From assembly GCF_945873775.1 (NCBI RefSeq), contig NZ_CAMCEC010000003.1, forward strand, positions 62,001 through 126,000: a DNA stretch of 64,000 bases, in the 5' to 3' direction. Below, one piece after another: positions 24,298 through 32,524 of the stretch. Under the pieces are notes generated by a model, which saw nothing but the letters and a program-made list of their open reading frames with translations, searched no databases and was not told the origin of the DNA. Both the position numbers and the translations under genes were made by a program. The DNA is from an uncultured Treponema sp. Its GTDB lineage: Bacteria; Spirochaetota; Spirochaetia; Treponematales; Treponemataceae. Each line of letters begins with the position of its first letter. The stretch's first letter is position 1.

Positions 24298-26151
24298 ATG
24301 ACAGTTAATGACATCAAACATGCCAAAATCAAGGCATGGATTGAAGAATGTGTTAAGATGTGTGAGCCGGACAATGTTGTTGTTTGCGATGGTTCTACAG
24401 CCGAATATGACCGCCTTATGAAAAAATGCGTAGATGCAGGTCTTGCAACTCCGCTTGCCAAAAAGCCCAACAGCTTCCTTTTCCGCTCTCTTCCGAGTGA
24501 TGTTGCCCGTGTTGAGTCACGCACGTTCATTTCTTCTGTAAAGGAAGAGGATGCCGGTCCTACAAACCACTGGATCGATCCTAAAGAGCTCAAGGCTACA
24601 ATGAAAGGCCTTTACACAGGATGTATGCACGGACGCACAATGTACGTCATTCCGTTCTGCATGGGACCTCTCGGCTCACCGATCGCAAAATACGGAATCG
24701 AGCTTACAGACTCTGAATACGTTGTTCTTAACATGGACATTATGACACGCGCCGGCGAAAAAGTTTGGGAATACTTCGGTACAGACGGAGACTTTGTTCC
24801 ATGTCTTCACTCAGTCGGAAAGCCGCTCAACAACGGCGAGAAAGACAACGGTGTCTGGCCTTGCGCAGATGTTGAGCACAAATACATCAGCCAGTTCCCG
24901 GAAGAACGCCTTATCTGGTCTTATGGTTCCGGATACGGCGGAAACGCTCTTCTTGGAAAGAAATGTTTCGCTCTCCGCATTGCAACTGTAATTGCACGCG
25001 AAGAAGGCTGGCTTGCTGAGCACATGCTTATCCTTAAGCTTACAAACCCTGAAGGAGAAGTTAAATACGTTACTGGCGCATTCCCTTCTGCATGTGGAAA
25101 AACAAACCTTGCAATGCTTATTCCTACAATTCCTGGCTGGAAAGTTGAGACAGTCGGTGATGATATTGCATGGATGAAATTCGGAAAAGATGGTCGTCTT
25201 TACGCTATCAACCCGGAAGCAGGATTCTTTGGCGTTGCTCCGGGAACATCTGCTGAATCTAACAAGAACGCTCTTGAAGCTGCTTCAAAGAACACAATCT
25301 TCACAAACTGTGCTCTTACAGAAGACGGAGATGTCTGGTGGGAAGGAATCGGTTATCCAGCAAAAGGCAAGCTTGTTGACTGGAAAGGAAACACACGCGA
25401 CGCTCTTCCAAAAGACAAGTCTCCTAAGGGTGAAGAATTCGCTCATCCGAACGCACGCTTTACAGCACCTGCAAAACAGTGTCCTTGTATCGCTTCTGAC
25501 TGGGAGTCCCCTGAAGGTGTACCAATCAGCGCAATCCTGTTCGGTGGACGCCGCCCGTCAACTGTTCCGCTCGTACACCAGAGCCGCAACTGGAATCACG
25601 GTGTATTCCTTGGATCTATCGTAGGTTCAGAAATCACAGCCGCTTCTACAATCGATGCTTCTCAGGTTGGAAAAATCCGCCGCGACCCATTCGCAATTCT
25701 TCCATTCTGCGGATACAACATGGGCGACTACTTCCAGCACTGGATCGACGTTGGCAACGCTGCTGCTGACAAGGACAAACTTCCTAAGATTTTCTATGTA
25801 AACTGGTTCCGCAAGGACGAAAACAACAAGGATCTGCCAGGCGGATTCATGTGGCCGGGATACGGCGACAACAGCCGCGTTCTTGCATGGATTTTTGACC
25901 GCTGCGACGGAAAAGACAACTACGTTGACACACCAATCGGATTCATGCCAAAAGAAGGTGCTCTCAACCTTGACGGTCTTGCAGACGTTTACAAGGCTCA
26001 GATTCCTGCAATCACAGCAGTTGACAAGGAAGGCTGGCTCAAGGAATGTAAAGACATCCGCGAAAACCACTATCCAAAGTTCGGCAAACATCTTCCAAAA
26101 GAACTTTCAGCTTGCTTGGATGATTTGGAATCACGTCTTAACAAAGCATAA
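24298..26151 (+). CDS. pckG: Phosphoenolpyruvate carboxykinase (GTP)
   Basis: A 617-residue GTP-type PEPCK, interconverting oxaloacetate + GTP and PEP + CO2 + GDP. Seen: [13 protein letters not shown] in the substrate region, the kinase-1a P-loop [13 protein letters not shown] (residues 262-274, reactive Cys266 and Lys268), the metal-binding [24 protein letters not shown], and the guanine-binding FVNWFRKDE-like segment ([12 protein letters not shown]). Length matches GTP-type enzymes. The codons are visibly richer in C-ending synonyms (aac, ttc, tac, atc) than in the neighbours, which in a low-GC genome suggests strong expression. In succinate-forming gut treponemes this enzyme is expected to run in the carboxylating direction (inference). 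Own promoter and strong terminator; not in an operon. Confidence 0.97.
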   Translation: MTVNDIKHAKIKAWIEECVKMCEPDNVVVCDGSTAEYDRLMKKCVDAGLATPLAKKPNSFLFRSLPSDVARVESRTFISSVKEEDAGPTNHWIDPKELKATMKGLYTGCMHGRTMYVIPFCMGPLGSPIAKYGIELTDSEYVVLNMDIMTRAGEKVWEYFGTDGDFVPCLHSVGKPLNNGEKDNGVWPCADVEHKYISQFPEERLIWSYGSGYGGNALLGKKCFALRIATVIAREEGWLAEHMLILKLTNPEGEVKYVTGAFPSACGKTNLAMLIPTIPGWKVETVGDDIAWMKFGKDGRLYAINPEAGFFGVAPGTSAESNKNALEAASKNTIFTNCALTEDGDVWWEGIGYPAKGKLVDWKGNTRDALPKDKSPKGEEFAHPNARFTAPAKQCPCIASDWESPEGVPISAILFGGRRPSTVPLVHQSRNWNHGVFLGSIVGSEITAASTIDASQVGKIRRDPFAILPFCGYNMGDYFQHWIDVGNAAADKDKLPKIFYVNWFRKDENNKDLPGGFMWPGYGDNSRVLAWIFDRCDGKDNYVDTPIGFMPKEGALNLDGLADVYKAQIPAITAVDKEGWLKECKDIRENHYPKFGKHLPKELSACLDDLESRLNKA

Positions 26152-26162
26152 CAACCATGCTA

Positions 26163-26180
26163 GTTTGCTGAAAGGCAAAC
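26163..26180 (+). repeat. Small hairpin repeat, partial copy
   Basis: GTTTGC (26163-26168) and GCAAAC (26175-26180) enclose TGAAAG and are followed by GATAGG. The arrangement resembles the longer hairpin at 48166-48187 (GTTTGC-GAAA-GCAAAC then GATAAG), also just after a stop codon. Too few copies are in the window to define a family. Confidence 0.4.
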
Positions 26181-26190
26181 GATAGGTCTA

Positions 26191-26221
26191 TCCCGCTGGA
26201 ATTTCTTCTGGCGGGATTTTT
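26191..26221 (+). terminator. Terminator after pckG
   Basis: An 11-base stem: TCCCGCTGGAA (26191-26201) with TTCTGGCGGGA (26206-26216), two wobble pairs, four-base loop, followed by five T. Confidence 0.88.
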
Positions 26222-26247
26222 CGTTTTCTTTGTGTTTTATTATACCG

Positions 26248-26275
26248 TTGCAATATTTATGTTTCGTGTTATAAT
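26248..26275 (+). promoter_or_regulatory. Promoter of the NlpC/P60 lipoprotein gene
   Basis: TTGCAA at 26248-26253, a 16-bp spacer, and TATAAT at 26270-26275. In the following leader CCCC at 26303-26306 could pair with part of a run of six G (26325-26330) that forms the Shine-Dalgarno. Confidence 0.6.
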
Positions 26276-26335
26276 AAACCATTCAAATCTTAATTTTATC
26301 AACCCCGTAAAATACTATACACGAGGGGGGTAGAA

Positions 26336-26881
26336 ATGAAAAGCAAATTTATATTTGCTCCTTTTTTGTTCTGTTTTGCCATTGTGTTTGTTTCCTGCAA
26401 TTTTAACAATGATTCCGATGATACTACTGAAATAGACTGCCCTGCGGAAATTGCTTCCCGCGCGTTCCGATTTGCTGAATTGTACAAAGATTCTGATACG
26501 GTTTATGAGCTGGGCGGTCAAGCTCCAGTCCGTTCCGCTATTGCCATAGACTGCTCGGGGCTTGTCGTGATGTGCTACAAGTACGCAATGGTCGATACAA
26601 AATATTCTTTGCCTGTTTCGGACATGACGGCGGCTTATATGTGCGAAAGTGCTTCGTCTCACGTTTCTCTGGAGCAAATGCGGCAGGGCGATTTGATTTT
26701 CATGGGCGAGGCGGATTCTTCCATTGTGTCGCATATCGCGCTTTTTGACCGACTGGAAAACGGCAATGTCTATTTTATCGACAGCACGGAAAAAGACGAC
26801 ATCAGCGGTGTTACTTGCCGATATTATGCCGCCACTGATTCGCGCTTTAAGTCGTTCGGCGTGATGAGAATTCAATATTGA
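26336..26881 (+). CDS. NlpC/P60-family lipoprotein (probable cell-wall endopeptidase)
   Basis: A 181-residue predicted lipoprotein. Residues 1-20 are a signal peptide ending in the lipobox VSC (Cys20 or so), followed by a short acidic linker. The rest is an NlpC/P60 domain: catalytic Cys73 in IDCSGLVVMCY, the conserved QGDLIFMGE turn, and His133 in VSHIALF. Known members cut peptide crosslinks of peptidoglycan, so this one should act in the periplasm, anchored in a membrane. Its base composition is visibly G+C-richer than flanking genes, which could mean transfer. The Shine-Dalgarno is a GAGGGGGG run, eight bases before the ATG. It is monocistronic. Confidence 0.85.
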   Translation: MKSKFIFAPFLFCFAIVFVSCNFNNDSDDTTEIDCPAEIASRAFRFAELYKDSDTVYELGGQAPVRSAIAIDCSGLVVMCYKYAMVDTKYSLPVSDMTAAYMCESASSHVSLEQMRQGDLIFMGEADSSIVSHIALFDRLENGNVYFIDSTEKDDISGVTCRYYAATDSRFKSFGVMRIQY

Positions 26882-27008
26882 TGGAAAACAAATTCTTCAG
26901 ATTCCGCTGGAATTTTTTTCAATATGATTTTTTTGAAAAATAGGCACTCTTTCAATTTTAAATTTTACTGCTCTTAACTTTTTGCTTTAAATTCGTGGTG
27001 TTTTTCTG

Positions 27009-27014
27009 TATAAT
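27009..27014 (+). promoter_or_regulatory. -10 element of the Na/Pi symporter gene, leaderless spacing
   Basis: TATAAT ends six bases before the ATG at 27021; TTTAAA at 26986-26991 (17-bp spacer) is a weak -35. No Shine-Dalgarno lies in between. Confidence 0.55.
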
Positions 27015-27020
27015 CGGCTT

Positions 27021-28685
27021 ATGAGCATTTCGAGTATATTGTCTATATTCCTTCAGTTTTTTGGCAGTCTTTGTTTTCTTCTTTTTGGAATGAAAATGAT
27101 GAGCGATGGAATCCAGAAGTCTGCGGGAGATAAACTTCAGGCTGCTCTTCATCTTATGACAGGAAACCGTTTTACCGGATTTTTTACAGGCTGTTTTTTG
27201 ACTATGATAATTCAGTCTTCCGGGGCTACAACTGTCATGGTTGTTTCTTTTGTAAACGCCGGGCTTATCGAGCTAAGCAAGTCGATTGCCGTGATTTTGG
27301 GTGCGAATGTTGGAACAACGATAACGGCTTGGATTGTTGCTATATTCGGCTTTAATTTTCAAATTTCAGCATTTGCAATTCCGCTTTTTGGCATTGGCTA
27401 TCTTTTTACAGTTATAAAGAAAATAAGAAATCCGGGGCTTGGCCAGGCCATTATGGGATTTGGAATTCTTTTTATTGCGTTGCAGTGGCTTTCAAGCACA
27501 ATTTCGCTTAATTCAGGCTCAATGAATTTTCTTCCTGCCTTGCAAGACAAAGGAATTTTTAGCTATCTTATTGCTTTTGTAATCGGAATTTTTGTTACTG
27601 CAATGATTCATTCTTCTTCCGCTATGACGGCGATTGTAATTACAATGGCATACAACCAGATTCTTACTTGGCAATTTTCCGCGGCAATTATAATCGGAAG
27701 CAACGTCGGTTCGACTATAGATTCTGTTATGGCTTCGTTCGGGGCAAACGCAAATGCAAAGCGCACAATGCTTGTTCATGTTTTGTTTAATTCGTTTACA
27801 GCAATTGTCGCCTTGATTTTTATAAAGCCGTTTACGCAGTTTGTGGATTTAATTGTTCCGGGAACTGTTACAGAAAATATTACAATGCACATAGCGATGC
27901 TTCATTCAATGTTCAACATAATCGGCTCGCTTTTCTTTATGCCGTTTGTGAATCCTCTTTGCAAGCTTACGCATATTCTTATAAAAGACGACAAAACTTC
28001 ACTTCCTTCTATATATAAGTTTGAATTTCCTGAACGCGCCGCGCATGAGTCTCCTACAATTCCTGTTGTTTCAGCGCAAATGGAAGTAAGGCGTATGGCT
28101 GATATTTCTGTGCAGATGTTTGACAGGCTTCAGTACGGGCTTACTGATTTGTCCGGGCGTTTTGCTGTGGATCATTACGACAATCTTGTGCGCGAAGAAG
28201 ATTACCTTGACCAGATGCAGGAACAGCTTACAAAGTATCTTTTAAAATGCGCCCAGCTTGATATTGATGACAAGCTCCGTGAAAATATCAATGTAATGAT
28301 TTCGATTACAGGTGAACTTGAATCTATGTCTGATGATTGTTTGAGCATCGGCGTTTATCTAAAGCGCATAACAGAAAAGCATTACGTATTTAAGAAAGAA
28401 GATTTTGACCGCCTGATTCCTTATCTTGAGCTTGCACGGCAGCTGCTTCAGTTTATTTACAAAAATATCAACAAGGCTCTTTCAAAAGAACAGCTTGATT
28501 TTGCGAATGAACTTGAATCCCAGATTGACGCAGAACGCAAAGCCTTGAAAAAAATAGCGCGCAAACGACTTGAAGATGGTGCGGATGTAAAGGCCGAGCT
28601 TTTGTACATGGATTTAGTGCGCCAGATAGAAAAAATAGGCGACCGTTGCTTTAACATTGCCGAACAGCTTGCACTTACAAAATAA
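27021..28685 (+). CDS. Na/Pi-cotransporter family protein with PhoU-like domain
   Basis: A 554-residue membrane protein of the NptA/SLC34-like family, importing phosphate with sodium. The membrane part (1-310) has two inverted repeats with the diagnostic motifs QSSGATTVMVVSFVNAG and HSSSAMTAIVITMA, plus GANVGTTITAW and GSNVGSTIDSV. The C-terminal 200 residues (about 345-550) are soluble and helical, matching a PhoU-like regulatory domain (RRMADISVQMFDRL, EKIGDRCFNIAEQL). It is transcribed alone. A hairpin after it is oriented for the opposite strand. Confidence 0.92.
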   Translation: MSISSILSIFLQFFGSLCFLLFGMKMMSDGIQKSAGDKLQAALHLMTGNRFTGFFTGCFLTMIIQSSGATTVMVVSFVNAGLIELSKSIAVILGANVGTTITAWIVAIFGFNFQISAFAIPLFGIGYLFTVIKKIRNPGLGQAIMGFGILFIALQWLSSTISLNSGSMNFLPALQDKGIFSYLIAFVIGIFVTAMIHSSSAMTAIVITMAYNQILTWQFSAAIIIGSNVGSTIDSVMASFGANANAKRTMLVHVLFNSFTAIVALIFIKPFTQFVDLIVPGTVTENITMHIAMLHSMFNIIGSLFFMPFVNPLCKLTHILIKDDKTSLPSIYKFEFPERAAHESPTIPVVSAQMEVRRMADISVQMFDRLQYGLTDLSGRFAVDHYDNLVREEDYLDQMQEQLTKYLLKCAQLDIDDKLRENINVMISITGELESMSDDCLSIGVYLKRITEKHYVFKKEDFDRLIPYLELARQLLQFIYKNINKALSKEQLDFANELESQIDAERKALKKIARKRLEDGADVKAELLYMDLVRQIEKIGDRCFNIAEQLALTK

Positions 28686-28740
28686 AAAAGGCTGCCTAAG
28701 AACATTATGAAGTTTAATTCATTATGCGTTTTTGGCAGCC
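28683..28740 (-). terminator. Terminator of the small lipoprotein gene (minus strand)
   Basis: On the minus strand GGCTGCC (28734-28740) pairs with GGCAGCC (28690-28696), with a 37-base loop, followed by six T and ATT. A very similar stem with TTTTTTATT ends the hpf gene at 29624-29649. Confidence 0.65.
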
Positions 28741-28766
28741 AATTTGCTATAAATAAATTTTAGTTA

Positions 28767-29081
28767 TTATTTATAGCTGATAGCAATTCCGCTCATGTTG
28801 TAACTGTTGAATGTAAAAATAAGGAACACTGTTTTCTTTGCGTCAACTTTTACATTTACAACGTCATCGCATTCAGGGTACTTTTTCTTTGCTTCTGCAT
28901 AAAGCTTGCTGTAGCCAGAATTTGTGGCTGAAGATTTTACTTCTACACGTCCAAGAACTTCATAGCTTTGCGCATCACCTGGAAAAGCTCCTGCATCACT
29001 AAGTGGTGTCATAGAAATGCAGCCTGTTAGTGTTGCCGCTAAAATCAGCATAGACAACAATAAACCTACTCCTTTTTTCAT
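28767..29081 (-). CDS. Small lipoprotein, candidate phase-variable (TRL-like)
   Basis: A 104-residue predicted lipoprotein. The signal peptide MKKGVGLLLSMLILAATLTGC ends in a clear lipobox LTGC at residues 18-21. The mature part of about 84 residues contains SYEVLGRVEVKSSATNSGYS, a helix KLYAEAKKKYPECDDVVNVKVD and a hydrophobic strand FLIFTFNSY. This resembles small TRL-like lipoproteins, whose function is unknown; I hold the family name loosely. The start has a textbook GGAGG site. Its promoter contains a run of eight G between -35 and -10 (see 29110-29137), suggesting on/off switching of this surface or periplasmic protein. Confidence 0.78.
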   Translation of the reverse strand: MKKGVGLLLSMLILAATLTGCISMTPLSDAGAFPGDAQSYEVLGRVEVKSSATNSGYSKLYAEAKKKYPECDDVVNVKVDAKKTVFLIFTFNSYNMSGIAISYK

Positions 29082-29109
29082 ATTTACCTCCAGAAAAATG
29101 GGATATTTT

Positions 29110-29137
29110 ATTGTACCCCCCCCGGGGATTCTGTCAA
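29110..29137 (-). promoter_or_regulatory. Promoter with G8 tract in the spacer (candidate phase-variable)
   Basis: On the minus strand: TTGACA (29132-29137), a 16-bp spacer made of GAATCCCC followed by eight G (29116-29123), then TACAAT (29110-29115). The start codon is 28 bases downstream behind GGAGG. Gain of one G by slippage would give the optimal 17-bp spacer and loss of one would give 15 bp. Confidence 0.8.
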
Positions 29138-29163
29138 GTGTTTTTTATAAAAAAAACTTTTCT

Positions 29164-29192
29164 TTGCTTTTTGGAATATTCCGTAGTATAAT
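29164..29192 (+). promoter_or_regulatory. Promoter of hpf
   Basis: TTGCTT at 29164-29169, 17-bp spacer, perfect TATAAT at 29187-29192; the leader is about 65 bases and ends in AGGAG before the ATG at 29266. Confidence 0.75.
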
Positions 29193-29265
29193 ATTAGTGT
29201 AATCTTAAAAAGATTGCGGCGGCAGTTTGCTGCGGAATTTAAATATATTTATTAGGAGAAAAACT

Positions 29266-29556
29266 ATGACAAAATCAATATCTGCACAGGGCTTTACTTT
29301 GGATTCAGACCAGACAGCTCTTATCAACAAAAAACTGGAGCGCATAAGCTACGCTGAAAATCTTATCGTTGACTTGATTATGCACGTAAAGGAAGATAAA
29401 AAATTCTATTTTGATACAACTGTTAACTTTAGATGGGGCGGAAATGCTCATGTTACAGGCGATGACTTTGACTTTGCGGCTGCGCTCAACAAAATGATGG
29501 ATGTCCTTGATACAAAAATCAAGAAAGAAAAAGATAAGGTTCAGGAAAAAAAATAA
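29266..29556 (+). CDS. hpf: Ribosome hibernation promoting factor (short HPF/RaiA family)
   Basis: A 96-residue S30AE-family protein, which sits in the mRNA/tRNA channel of the 30S subunit and inactivates ribosomes in stationary phase. Seen: the N-terminal strand SISAQGFTLDSD, helix ALINKKLERISY, LIVDLIMHVKEDKKFYFDTTVNF, and the second helix DDFDFAAALNKMMDVLDTKIKKEKDKV. There is no long C-terminal dimerisation domain, so it is the short form. The ATG at 29266 has AGGAG seven bases upstream. It converges on rpoN; hpf and rpoN neighbour each other in many bacteria, though there usually on one strand. Confidence 0.9.
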   Translation: MTKSISAQGFTLDSDQTALINKKLERISYAENLIVDLIMHVKEDKKFYFDTTVNFRWGGNAHVTGDDFDFAAALNKMMDVLDTKIKKEKDKVQEKK

Positions 29557-29623
29557 TTTTTCTTTTAAGGAAAGAATCTTTTTCAAAAAAGTAGTTTCTT
29601 TATTTGAACTTTAAAACAATTCG

Positions 29624-29649
29624 GGCTGTCTAAAATGGCAGCCTTTTTT
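29624..29649 (+). terminator. Terminator after hpf
   Basis: GGCTGTC (29624-29630) pairs with GGCAGCC (29637-29643) with one G-U pair and a six-base loop, followed by six T. It overlaps the end of the convergent rpoN by two bases. Confidence 0.8.
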
Positions 29650-31081
29650 ATTGCCTGTTGTATGAAGAATCTATGCTGAGTCTGCTTCTGTATTTTGCAA
29701 CTGTTCTGCGCGCAATTTTTATTCCAGATTTTTCTAGCTCTTCTGAAAGTTTTTGGTCGCTCATTTTTTTTCCGACGGAAGAGTTCAATATTTTTTTTAG
29801 CTCTGCTATTGCTTTGTCTTGGCTTATTGTTTTGTTTTTTTTGCTTGCGGCGTTTGTGAAAAAATATTTTATGTCAAAAAGTCCCCATTCACATTGAAGA
29901 AATTTGCTGTTTGCCATTCGTGAAATTGTTGTTTCGTGGACTTTAAGTTTGTCCGCAATGTCTTGCTGTCTTAAAGGAACCAAGTTGCCTTGTCCGTAAA
30001 GAAAAAAATCAGTTTGAATCCGCACAATTTCTATGCAGGCCTTTAAAAGCGTGCTTTGCCTGAATTCCAAAGTATCTAAAAAATCTTTTGCTTTTTTTAT
30101 TTCAGTTTTTATTGATGAAGAATTTTTTGCATTGTTTTTTGCAAGCTTTAAAAATTCCGGGTTTATTGAAATTTGCGGGAAGTTGTCTTTTGCAAGCCTC
30201 ACGTTCCAGGAATTTTTTCCGTTCGTAACAATGTTATCTTCAATTTGATTTTCTTGAAATCCTTCTTGAATTTTTTCCACGTAGACATCAGGAGAAATAA
30301 AATGAATTTCTTTTGTGCTGAAATTTCGCGCAGGAAAAGGATCTAGCGTCCGTATAAAATTAATTGCTTTTTCCACATCTTGAATTGTAGGATTTAAATT
30401 TAGATACTTTTCATTTTGGGAATTTGCAAAAAGTTTTTTCTGTTCTAAAAGATATTCTTGAATTTTCTGGAGAACTTTTTCAGGACGAGGCGGATCAAGG
30501 AATTTTAGTTTTCCGTCTAAAATAAAAATTGCAAGAAGCGGCGCATTTTCTTTTTGTTCTGCCTGCACAAGCAAGCTTTCTTCTGTGTTTGTAACGCACA
30601 CTCCGCAAGGCTCTAGCTGTCTTACAATTCCAATGCATTTTTCCAAAAGCCCCGGCGTTTGCAGTTTGTCTTTTTTGTCAAGAAGTGAAATTGGCGCAAG
30701 AATATAAAATCCTTTTGCGTCAAGATTGTAAATGAGTTTTTCGCATAAAGTTTTTTCAGTTGCGCCAAGACGCATTGCATTCAGCTGGGACAAAAGATGT
30801 TCCTGCAAAGATTCACGTTCATCCGCTTTTGCTTCAAGTGCCGCCTGAAAATTTTCACTTGCTTCTTCGCCGCTTGCAGTTGCTGATGATACTTTTGTTC
30901 CGTCCCAGTTTGATCTGTCTTTTGTTATGACCAGCGCAGGATTTTCTTCCGCAGCTTTATAGATTTCTTCAGTCAAATCTTTTGAGTTCATGGCTAAAAG
31001 TTTTAATGCCTGAATTTGCTTTTGGCTCATTATTTGAATTTGAGACTGAATCTGTCTTTGCTGAAATTCTAATCCTGTCAT
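29648..31081 (-). CDS. rpoN: RNA polymerase sigma-54 factor
   Basis: A 477-residue sigma-54. Region I at the N-terminus is Gln-rich (FQQRQIQSQIQIMSQKQIQAL), followed by the core-binding domain and the C-terminal DNA-binding domain with the helix-turn-helix VHETTISRMANSKFL near 390 and the RpoN box ARRTVAKYR about 15 residues from the end. Sigma-54 reads -24/-12 promoters and needs AAA+ activators, none of which is in this window. The gene has no Shine-Dalgarno: TTGAAT-N17-TATAAT ends six bases before the ATG, so its mRNA looks leaderless. Confidence 0.95.
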   Translation of the reverse strand: MTGLEFQQRQIQSQIQIMSQKQIQALKLLAMNSKDLTEEIYKAAEENPALVITKDRSNWDGTKVSSATASGEEASENFQAALEAKADERESLQEHLLSQLNAMRLGATEKTLCEKLIYNLDAKGFYILAPISLLDKKDKLQTPGLLEKCIGIVRQLEPCGVCVTNTEESLLVQAEQKENAPLLAIFILDGKLKFLDPPRPEKVLQKIQEYLLEQKKLFANSQNEKYLNLNPTIQDVEKAINFIRTLDPFPARNFSTKEIHFISPDVYVEKIQEGFQENQIEDNIVTNGKNSWNVRLAKDNFPQISINPEFLKLAKNNAKNSSSIKTEIKKAKDFLDTLEFRQSTLLKACIEIVRIQTDFFLYGQGNLVPLRQQDIADKLKVHETTISRMANSKFLQCEWGLFDIKYFFTNAASKKNKTISQDKAIAELKKILNSSVGKKMSDQKLSEELEKSGIKIARRTVAKYRSRLSIDSSYNRQ

Positions 31082-31087
31082 TGCTTA

Positions 31088-31116
31088 ATTATAATTTCAA
31101 TTTGCAGAAAATTCAA
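31088..31116 (-). promoter_or_regulatory. Promoter of rpoN, leaderless spacing
   Basis: Minus strand: TTGAAT (31111-31116), 17-bp spacer, TATAAT (31088-31093), then TAAGCA and the ATG at 31081. The predicted transcription start is the A of the ATG. Confidence 0.72.
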
Positions 31117-31178
31117 TTTTGCTTTTGAGCTTGCCAAATCTTTTGTTTTCTCTTATGGCTAAAACTGAAAAATATCTA

Positions 31179-31184
31179 TATAAT
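31179..31184 (+). promoter_or_regulatory. -10 element of the DUF1015 gene, leaderless spacing
   Basis: TATAAT, then six T, then the ATG at 31191. There is no Shine-Dalgarno; the 17-bp upstream hexamer TGGCTA is a poor -35. Confidence 0.5.
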
Positions 31185-31190
31185 TTTTTT

Positions 31191-32510
31191 ATGGAAAATT
31201 TTGAGCAGTTTGGAATACAAATCCCAGAAATTCTTTTGCCTAGAAAAAAGGATTTAAAGACTTGGTGCGTTGTGGCGTGCGATCAGTATACGCAGGATTT
31301 TGATTATTGGAAAAAAACACAAGAAATTGCTGGTGATTCTTCTTCAACTTTGAATTTGATTTTGCCGGAAATTTTTCTTTCTTCTCCAGATAAAAAAGAG
31401 CGAATAGAAAAAATCCGCCAGACAATGAAAAAATATCTTGATGAAAATATTTTTGATTCGCCTGAAAAAGAATTTATTTATGTTGAACGAAAAACTTGCT
31501 ACGGAAGAATTCGCCGCGGTCTTGTTGTTGCGATTGATTTGGAAACTTATGAATGGAAGCCGTTTTCAAAAAGTTTAATCCGTGCCACGGAAGCTACTAT
31601 TCCAGAAAGAATTCCAGTACGAAAAGAAATTAGAAAAGACGCGCCGCTTGAGCTTCCTCACATTATGCTTTTGGTAAACGATCCTGAACATTGTCTTATA
31701 GAACAGGCTGGCAGTGAGGCTAAAAAAAATCCGCCGGTTTATGACGGAGACTTGATGATGAATGCCGGGCATATTTCAGGCTGGGCTGTAAAATCAAAAG
31801 AGGCATTTGAAAAAATTTTTTCTGCGCTTGAAAAATTAAAAAGAGAAAATTCTGACGGCGATGGAAATTCTTTTTTGTTTGCTGTTGGAGACGGAAATCA
31901 TTCTTTGGCAACTGCAAAAGCTGTTTGGGATGAATGCAAAAATTCTGATTCGCCAGATTTAAATGCGCGCTATGCTCTTGTTGAAATTGTAAATATTTAT
32001 GATTTTGGTTTGACTTTCGAGCCGATCCATCGTGTGCTTTTTAATTGCAATGCTTTCAAATTGATTTCTTTTTTAAATGAAAAACTTAACGGAGAACTTG
32101 TAGAAGAAACAAGTGAAACTTCTTTGGAAAAAAATGTAAAAAATTTCAAGGCAGATTTTGGCTTTGTTTTTAAGGAAAATGAAAAGCAAAAATATTTCAG
32201 AATAAAAACAAAAATTCAAGAGCTTGCAGTCAGCCGTCTTCAGCCGTTGCTTGATGAATTTATTTCCTGTAACAAAGAAATTGAAATTGACTACATTCAT
32301 GGTAATGAAGAAGTTTTTAGGCTTGGCGCGCAGAAAAACGCAGTTGCAATTCTTCTTCCTCCAATTGCGAAAGATTCGTTCTTTGAAACAATTTCTATCC
32401 GCGGACCTTTGCCTCGAAAAAGTTTCAGCATGGGAGAAGCCAGCGAAAAAAGATTCTATCTTGAGTGCCGAAAACTTTTTTCAGCCGATAGACTTTCAGT
32501 TAATCCTTAA
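31191..32510 (+). CDS. DUF1015-family protein
   Basis: A 439-residue cytoplasmic protein that is DUF1015 over its whole length. Family landmarks seen: the N-terminal Trp/Cys-rich CVVACDQYTQDFDYW, YGRIRRGLVVAIDLE, the RATEATIPERIPVR segment, ELPHIMLLVND, and FAVGDGNHSLATAKAVW, which looks like an active-site loop (GDGNHS). The biochemical role of the family is not established; the conserved residues suggest an enzyme. The ATG at 31191 is preferred over upstream in-frame starts because the homology begins there and the promoter -10 lies between them. It precedes lysC by 14 bases but lysC has its own -10. Confidence 0.85.
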   Translation: MENFEQFGIQIPEILLPRKKDLKTWCVVACDQYTQDFDYWKKTQEIAGDSSSTLNLILPEIFLSSPDKKERIEKIRQTMKKYLDENIFDSPEKEFIYVERKTCYGRIRRGLVVAIDLETYEWKPFSKSLIRATEATIPERIPVRKEIRKDAPLELPHIMLLVNDPEHCLIEQAGSEAKKNPPVYDGDLMMNAGHISGWAVKSKEAFEKIFSALEKLKRENSDGDGNSFLFAVGDGNHSLATAKAVWDECKNSDSPDLNARYALVEIVNIYDFGLTFEPIHRVLFNCNAFKLISFLNEKLNGELVEETSETSLEKNVKNFKADFGFVFKENEKQKYFRIKTKIQELAVSRLQPLLDEFISCNKEIEIDYIHGNEEVFRLGAQKNAVAILLPPIAKDSFFETISIRGPLPRKSFSMGEASEKRFYLECRKLFSADRLSVNP

Positions 32511-32517
32511 GTATAAT
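32489..32517 (+). promoter_or_regulatory. Promoter of lysC, near-leaderless spacing
   Basis: TAGACT (32489-32494), 17-bp spacer, TATAAT (32512-32517), then seven bases to the ATG at 32525. It overlaps the end of the DUF1015 gene. Confidence 0.6.
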
Positions 32518-32524
32518 CGTTGCT

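Noticed and set aside
26315-26875. A 186-codon frame antisense to the NlpC/P60 gene
   Set aside because: The sense frame has a lipobox and catalytic Cys and His; the antisense frame has none and is His/Arg/Asn-rich as expected for a shadow.
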